Source: Lentisphaeria bacterium
GTDB taxonomy: Bacteria; Verrucomicrobiota; Lentisphaeria; Oligosphaerales; JAFGRS01
Direction: 5' to 3'
NCBI GenBank assembly: GCA_016935045.1
Contig: JAFGRS010000339.1
Location: forward strand, 1 to 5,074
DNA length: 5,074 nt
The position numbers and the translations under genes are program-made. Below, piece after piece: positions 1-5,074 of this stretch. How positions within the stretch are numbered: the stretch's first letter is position 1; every line of letters begins with the position of its first letter. Under the pieces are notes generated by a model. It saw nothing but the letters and a program-made list of their open reading frames with translations, ran no database searches and was not told the DNA's origin.

Positions 1-11
1 GCGTTCGACGA

Positions 12-50
12 GTCCATTGTCCATGGTCCATGGTCCATTGTCCATGGTCC
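12..50. repeat. Tandem heptamer repeat GTCCATK, about 5.6 copies
   Basis: Five consecutive 7-base units read GTCCATT, GTCCATG, GTCCATG, GTCCATT, GTCCATG and are followed by a partial GTCC. Only the last base of the unit varies (T or G). The unit contains CCAT, and each GTCCATG|GTCC junction creates the palindrome CCATGG, so the array is also partly self-complementary. It lies about 60 bases past the stop codon of the minus-strand gene, outside any supported coding region. Similar heptamer arrays are, from memory, scattered through intergenic DNA of some PVC-group genomes; that part is recollection and not shown here. Confidence 0.9.
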
Positions 51-108
51 TTGCAGCGCAATGAGATGTGTAGCATTTCCGAGACGTGAAGGTATTCCCG
101 CGCGGGCC

Positions 109-2268
109 CTAAGGACTGGGCGGCTGCCGGACCGCCCGCACGGCGAAGGCTTTCCGCTTCTCCTCCCGGGTGACCGATCCCGTAGCGAGGTCCACGGCGA
201 GGGCGCTGTTGACGTCGTTGGAGGGGATCCTGGTCCAGTGGACTCCCGGCGCGGTATTGGGGAAGAAGCGGTTGCGTTCGGAGGCGGGGAGGCCACTGAG
301 GACGCGGAGTTCTCCCTCGGTGGGCAGACGCCAGTCGTCGTGGCCGTCGACACGCAGGGATGCAGCCCACTTGAGGGCCTCGTACCAATCCAGTGGCCGG
401 CCGCTGTTGCCGCCTTCGGGGGTGGCCCCATCGGCGACCCACATCAGGCCGTTCGCGAAGTCCAGCACCAACCCCGGTTCGCGGAGGAGGTAGGTTTCCC
501 GCGGCACGACCGTTTCCATCCCGCGGGCCACGTCCAGGGCCTCCCGATAGAGATGGGCGTCCACCAGCCGATCCAGGCGGATGCTGTTCTGTTCGAGCAC
601 CGTACGCTCCTTCGAGAGGAAGCGCAGGATCCCTTCCCGGTAGCGTGTGCGCCGTTCCCGCAGGGAGGCCCGGCGGGTAAGGACATCCGTCCGTGTTTCG
701 GCGAGTTGGCGGAGGAGGGTATCGGTTCCCGTGCTGGCCTCGACCAGGAGGTTCCGAGCCGTGGGCAGGTCGTTGCGTTCCCTGCGTCTCTCGGCCTGTT
801 GCCTGGTGTCCGCCAGTTGGGTGGCCTGTTCCGGGTAGTTTTTTTCGAGGTGCTGGTAGAGGGGCGCCTTCTGGAGTTCCTCGAGTTTGGCCTGGGCCGC
901 CTTGAGGTCGGTGAGGAGTGTGTTGCGGGTTCCGATGAGTCCCTGGAGGCGTTGCCGCAGGGCGCCCGCCAGCTCCACGAGTTCCATGGTCTTGCCCTCA
1001 CGCGCGAGTTCGGGGATGCGTTGGTACTGCTGCTGGATGGCGCCCCATTCCTCGCGTGCGTACTGCCTGAAATAGGGTTCCTCGGCCGCGGCCTGATCGT
1101 AGAGCCGCTTGACCTCACCGAGGGTCCCCACGAGTTGTTCCCTTGCCTTCTGCACCGCCTCTCCCGCCTCTCCCAGTTGGCCGGTGAGTTCCCTGGCCCG
1201 CCGCGTCGCCAACCGGTAGTCGTATTGCAGCAGGTACTCCTCGACCGCCCGCAGGTCGGTCTGAATCCGGTTCCATTCCGCCGGGTTCAACCGTTGCATG
1301 CCCCCTGCCTCGGCCGACTTCACGGCCTGCTTCAGCATGGCCACGGCTTCCTGTGCTTCGCTCCGCAGGGCGGCCACCGCCGCGGCCGCTTCGGGGATGG
1401 CCGCGGCGGCGGACCGGTAGGCCTCCGCGGACTCGTCCCAGTTCATGGCCTCCGCGGCCCCCTCGGCACGCTTCACCAGACTCTGGACGGCCGCCAGTTC
1501 GCCGCTGGCATTGCGGGCCCATTCCTCTTCCCGCAGCGGACTCCGGGCTGCCTGGAACTGGGCGAAGGCCGCATCGAAGTCCTTCAGCTTGATGTACGAC
1601 TTGGAGGCCCGCTCGAGGGTGCGGATCCCCTGGTTGAGCTTCTCGATGGCAAGAGACACGGAGAAATCCCGTGCCGTGTCCTGGGTCGCTTCTCTCTCCG
1701 CCTCCTCGATCTGCTTCCACAGCAGGGGTGCATAGGCACTGAGCTTGTTCCGGACGGCTTCGTCTCTAAGCACGCGGAAGCGCACCAGGGCGGCGTCGTA
1801 GGCATCGGCATTGGTGCGTGCGGTGCCGCCCGCCTGGGCCAGTGCCTCGGAGGCTTCGCGGTATTTGGCCGCGACTTCCTTGAAGGAAAGGGCCCCGCTC
1901 CGCGCCGCGGCGGCCTCCTTGAGTTCCTCGACACGCTGCAACTGGGCCGGGGCGAAGCGCCGAATCTGGGGCAGATCGGCCACGTTGTAGTCGTCCATGA
2001 AGCACTTGCGCTGCAGGTTGACGGTATAGGAACACCAGAACCGATACCCCCCGAAGGCCAGAACGAGCAGCAGCAGCACCAAGGTCGCGAGGGCGGCGAA
2101 GACCCACCGCGGCGTGGGCCCCCGCATTTCCTTGCGGATGCGCGCGAGTTCCTGCTTGCGACGTTTCTCTTCCCGGCGCGCTTCCTGACGTTGCTTGCGC
2201 TCCAGTTCCTTCTCGGAAAGCTCCTGTTCCTCGAAGGCGGAATCGTCTACGGGGCCCTTGTCAGCCAT
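109..2268 (-). CDS. Membrane-anchored helical-repeat protein with C-terminal DUF1566 (Lcl-like) domain
   Basis: This is a complete 719-residue protein of unknown function. Residues 1-53 are hydrophilic and strongly basic (rich in E, K, R and Q). Residues about 54-76 form one transmembrane helix (core LATLVLLLLVLAFGG). The positive-inside rule puts the N-terminus in the cytoplasm and the remaining ~640 residues outside the membrane. Residues about 100-590 are Ala/Glu/Arg/Gln-rich helices with recurrent units marked by W184, W250, W332 and W408, giving a TPR-like or coiled-coil rod. Residues about 598-713 match DUF1566: GLMW at 607-610, DDWRLPT at 644-650, VHWTR near 676-680, and the closing AFAVRAVR. 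DUF1566 domains occur in bacterial surface and secreted proteins, and their role is poorly defined. The ATG at 2268 was chosen because AGGTGAGG sits just upstream; an in-frame GTG at 2292 would add eight residues but overlaps that ribosome-binding site. The only cysteines are C79 and C89, just after the membrane helix. No catalytic motif was seen. The gene is monocistronic as far as visible and divergent from leuS. Confidence 0.9.
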   Translation of the reverse strand: MADKGPVDDSAFEEQELSEKELERKQRQEARREEKRRKQELARIRKEMRGPTPRWVFAALATLVLLLLVLAFGGYRFWCSYTVNLQRKCFMDDYNVADLPQIRRFAPAQLQRVEELKEAAAARSGALSFKEVAAKYREASEALAQAGGTARTNADAYDAALVRFRVLRDEAVRNKLSAYAPLLWKQIEEAEREATQDTARDFSVSLAIEKLNQGIRTLERASKSYIKLKDFDAAFAQFQAARSPLREEEWARNASGELAAVQSLVKRAEGAAEAMNWDESAEAYRSAAAAIPEAAAAVAALRSEAQEAVAMLKQAVKSAEAGGMQRLNPAEWNRIQTDLRAVEEYLLQYDYRLATRRARELTGQLGEAGEAVQKAREQLVGTLGEVKRLYDQAAAEEPYFRQYAREEWGAIQQQYQRIPELAREGKTMELVELAGALRQRLQGLIGTRNTLLTDLKAAQAKLEELQKAPLYQHLEKNYPEQATQLADTRQQAERRRERNDLPTARNLLVEASTGTDTLLRQLAETRTDVLTRRASLRERRTRYREGILRFLSKERTVLEQNSIRLDRLVDAHLYREALDVARGMETVVPRETYLLREPGLVLDFANGLMWVADGATPEGGNSGRPLDWYEALKWAASLRVDGHDDWRLPTEGELRVLSGLPASERNRFFPNTAPGVHWTRIPSNDVNSALAVDLATGSVTREEKRKAFAVRAVRQPPSP

Positions 2269-2273
2269 GACTA

Positions 2274-2281
2274 CCTCACCT
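2274..2281 (-). promoter_or_regulatory. Ribosome-binding site of the DUF1566 gene
   Basis: On the minus strand AGGTGAGG lies five bases before the ATG at 2268. It fits a Shine-Dalgarno sequence well and decides the start: the upstream in-frame GTG (2292-2290) would place this sequence inside the coding region and has no comparable site of its own. Confidence 0.75.
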
Positions 2282-2305
2282 GCAGGCCACACCGGGAACG
2301 CAACG

Positions 2306-2338
2306 CCGGCGGACCTGCCGCCGGACCCGCCCGGTCCG
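2306..2338 (-). promoter_or_regulatory. Two overlapping, mutually exclusive hairpins in the 5' leader of the DUF1566 gene
   Basis: Stem A pairs 2306-2312 (CCGGCGG) with 2318-2324 (CCGCCGG), 7 bp around a 5-base loop. Stem B pairs 2322-2327 (CGGACC) with 2333-2338 (GGTCCG), 6 bp around a 5-base loop. They share 2322-2324, so only one can form fully. A second GGACC at 2311-2315 could also pair with GGTCC at 2333-2337. The pair lies between the predicted promoter and the ribosome-binding site. This geometry resembles an attenuator or translational switch. However, no T-tract follows and the region is very GC-rich, so chance pairing is possible. Confidence 0.4.
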
Positions 2339-2351
2339 CAACTGCCCGGAT

Positions 2352-2380
2352 ACTATAGGATTCACTCCGGGCAAAGGCAA
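2352..2380 (-). promoter_or_regulatory. Predicted sigma70-type promoter of the DUF1566 gene
   Basis: Read on the minus strand, TTGCCT (2380-2375, 4 of 6 to TTGACA) is followed after exactly 17 bases by TATAGT (2357-2352, 5 of 6 to TATAAT). Transcription would start near 2343-2346, giving a leader of roughly 75 bases that contains the overlapping hairpins and the ribosome-binding site. This is the only AT-rich hexamer pair with good spacing in an otherwise GC-rich region. Confidence 0.6.
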
Positions 2381-2416
2381 CCGGAGGCGCGGAGGGGAAT
2401 GCCTTAGCCTGATCTA

Positions 2417-2460
2417 TTCATGAACTACGAATGGACACGAATGAACACCAATGGGCGCAA
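2417..2460. repeat. Degenerate decamer tandem repeat of the CGAATGGACA type
   Basis: After the palindrome TTCATGAA (2417-2424), in-phase 10-base units follow: TGAACTACGA, ATGGACACGA, ATGAACACCA and ATGGGCGCAA. The core is RATGRACACSA. From memory, intergenic sequences of the type 'GAATGGACACGAATG' are dispersed in many environmental bacterial genomes, especially PVC members, and give rise to spurious annotated peptides. The phase and similarity of the units are visible here; the genome-wide dispersal is not. Confidence 0.65.
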
Positions 2461-2485
2461 CGAGTTCCGGCACCGGGGGCAAGGC

Positions 2486-2558
2486 GGGCACCTGTCTGCG
2501 TGCGTACCTGCCTGCGCCGTGTACATCGCGGCAGGCAGGCACGCACAGACAGGTACCC
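2486..2558. repeat. Long imperfect inverted repeat (stem-loop) in the intergenic region
   Basis: ACCTGTCTG (2490-2498) pairs perfectly with CAGACAGGT (2546-2554), and CCTGCCTGC (2507-2515) pairs perfectly with GCAGGCAGG (2531-2539). Between these blocks TGCGT (2501-2505) pairs with ACGCA (2541-2545), flanked by a 2-base bulge and one mismatch. Outside, GGG (2486-2488) pairs with CCC (2556-2558) after one mismatch. The loop is 15 bases (2516-2530). This gives about 26 paired positions, far more than expected by chance. No T-tract follows on either strand, and the element lies between divergent genes, so a transcription terminator is unlikely. A dispersed palindromic (REP/MITE-like) element is more plausible. 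Confidence 0.85.
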
Positions 2559-2616
2559 AGCGCGGTCGGTCCCCTTGGCCGCGGGGGGCCCAGCCCGATG
2601 CGGGGCGATGGGCGCC

Positions 2617-2658
2617 GCTGCGCCGGCGGGCGGGCTCGCCTTTTCGCGCCGGCGCGGT
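2617..2658 (+). other. GC-rich stem-loop in the presumed leuS leader
   Basis: GCGCCGGCG (2620-2628) is perfectly complementary to CGCCGGCGC (2647-2655), and the stem can extend by one pair and two wobbles. The enclosed loop contains a small hairpin, GGCG (2629-2632) with CGCC (2637-2640), followed by TTTT (2641-2644). The right arm is itself inside the perfect 12-base palindrome CGCGCCGGCGCG (2645-2656). It lies about 108 bases before the leuS start. It could be leader structure, a weak terminator-like element or a protein-binding palindrome; the high GC content makes chance a real alternative. Confidence 0.35.
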
Positions 2659-2752
2659 AGACTATCTGGTTCATGTTCTGCACCGGTATGGGCGTTGCGG
2701 GCGCTGGGATTGCCGCCCCGGCCGGATACGGACGTCGACGCCGAGGGTGCAC

Positions 2753-2758
2753 GGAGAG
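2753..2758 (+). promoter_or_regulatory. Ribosome-binding site of leuS
   Basis: GGAGAG lies seven bases before the ATG at 2766, a normal Shine-Dalgarno distance. It supports this start over the in-frame ATG at 2688, which has no purine-rich sequence at the right distance. Confidence 0.75.
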
Positions 2759-2765
2759 CAGCGAG

Positions 2766-5074
<2,309 letters not shown>

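Larger units (their letters stand above)
2269..2765. other. Divergent intergenic region between the DUF1566 gene and leuS
   Basis: These 497 bases carry no supported gene. The left part holds the leader and promoter of the minus-strand gene. The middle (about 2417-2558) holds two different repeat modules. The right part holds a GC-rich stem-loop and the leuS ribosome-binding site. Small ORFs that cross it are translations of repeat DNA and show no protein-like features. No convincing -35/-10 pair was found for leuS; the AT-richest spot on that side, TAGACTAT near 2658-2665, lacks a recognisable -35 partner. No T-box element, tRNA or other known RNA was recognised. Confidence 0.7.

Noticed and set aside
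97..106. Perfect palindrome CCCGCGCGGG just past the DUF1566 stop codon, as a terminator
   Set aside because: The stem would be only three or four base pairs and is followed on the minus strand by AATACC, not a T-tract. No intrinsic terminator is supported here.
61..2358. Plus-strand open frame of 765 codons covering the whole DUF1566 gene
   Set aside because: It is antisense to a gene with clear domain motifs, a promoter and a ribosome-binding site. Its translation is Gly/Pro/Arg-rich with no recognisable domain, as expected for stop-poor antisense frames in GC-rich DNA.
2486..2558. Inverted repeat as an intrinsic terminator or CRISPR-like element
   Set aside because: Neither strand has a T-tract after the stem, no gene ends into it, and there is no spacer-repeat periodicity.
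2641..2668. leuS promoter TTTTCG-16 nt-TATCTG
   Set aside because: Each hexamer matches consensus at only three of six positions, which is not above background.
2560..2765. T-box riboswitch or leucine attenuator upstream of leuS
   Set aside because: No T-box consensus (AGGGTGGNACCGCG) and no leader peptide with a run of leucine codons is present in the region.

Overview
The window is GC-rich bacterial DNA carrying two divergently transcribed protein genes separated by a repeat-rich intergenic region. On the minus strand (109-2268) lies a complete gene for a 719-residue single-pass membrane protein. It has a highly charged cytoplasmic N-terminus, one transmembrane helix, about 500 residues of alpha-helical repeats or coiled coil, and a C-terminal DUF1566 (Lcl-type) domain. 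On the plus strand, starting at 2766 and running off the right edge, is leuS, a bacterial leucyl-tRNA synthetase with every hallmark motif visible. About 769 residues are present, and roughly the last 100 are missing.

Layout: 1-108 is the region downstream of the minus-strand gene and contains a perfect-phase heptamer tandem repeat (12-50). 109-2268 is the DUF1566 gene. 2269-2765 is the divergent intergenic region. Going left to right it holds a Shine-Dalgarno sequence and two mutually exclusive hairpins in the 5' leader of the minus gene, a good sigma70-like promoter for that gene (TTGCCT-17 nt-TATAGT), a degenerate decamer repeat, a long imperfect inverted repeat, a GC-rich stem-loop, and the leuS ribosome-binding site. 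2766-5074 is leuS.

Organism: the sequence contains no phylogenetic marker beyond leuS. LeuRS has the zinc-less form of its small zinc domain and the motif NYKLRDWLFSRQRYWGEPFP. Three families of short intergenic repeats are present, and a DUF1566 protein is fused to a membrane-anchored helical region. From memory of such genomes, this combination suggests a high-GC member of the PVC superphylum (Verrucomicrobiota, Kiritimatiellota or Planctomycetota). This is an inference and not proven.

The two genes show no evident functional link. leuS is core translation machinery, and the DUF1566 protein is a probable envelope protein of unknown role. I see no phage, IS, CRISPR, toxin or defence genes. 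The most interesting material is the cluster of three unrelated short repeat types around one gene, the alternative hairpins in the minus-gene leader, the repeated helical architecture of the DUF1566 protein, and a local codon-usage switch inside leuS.
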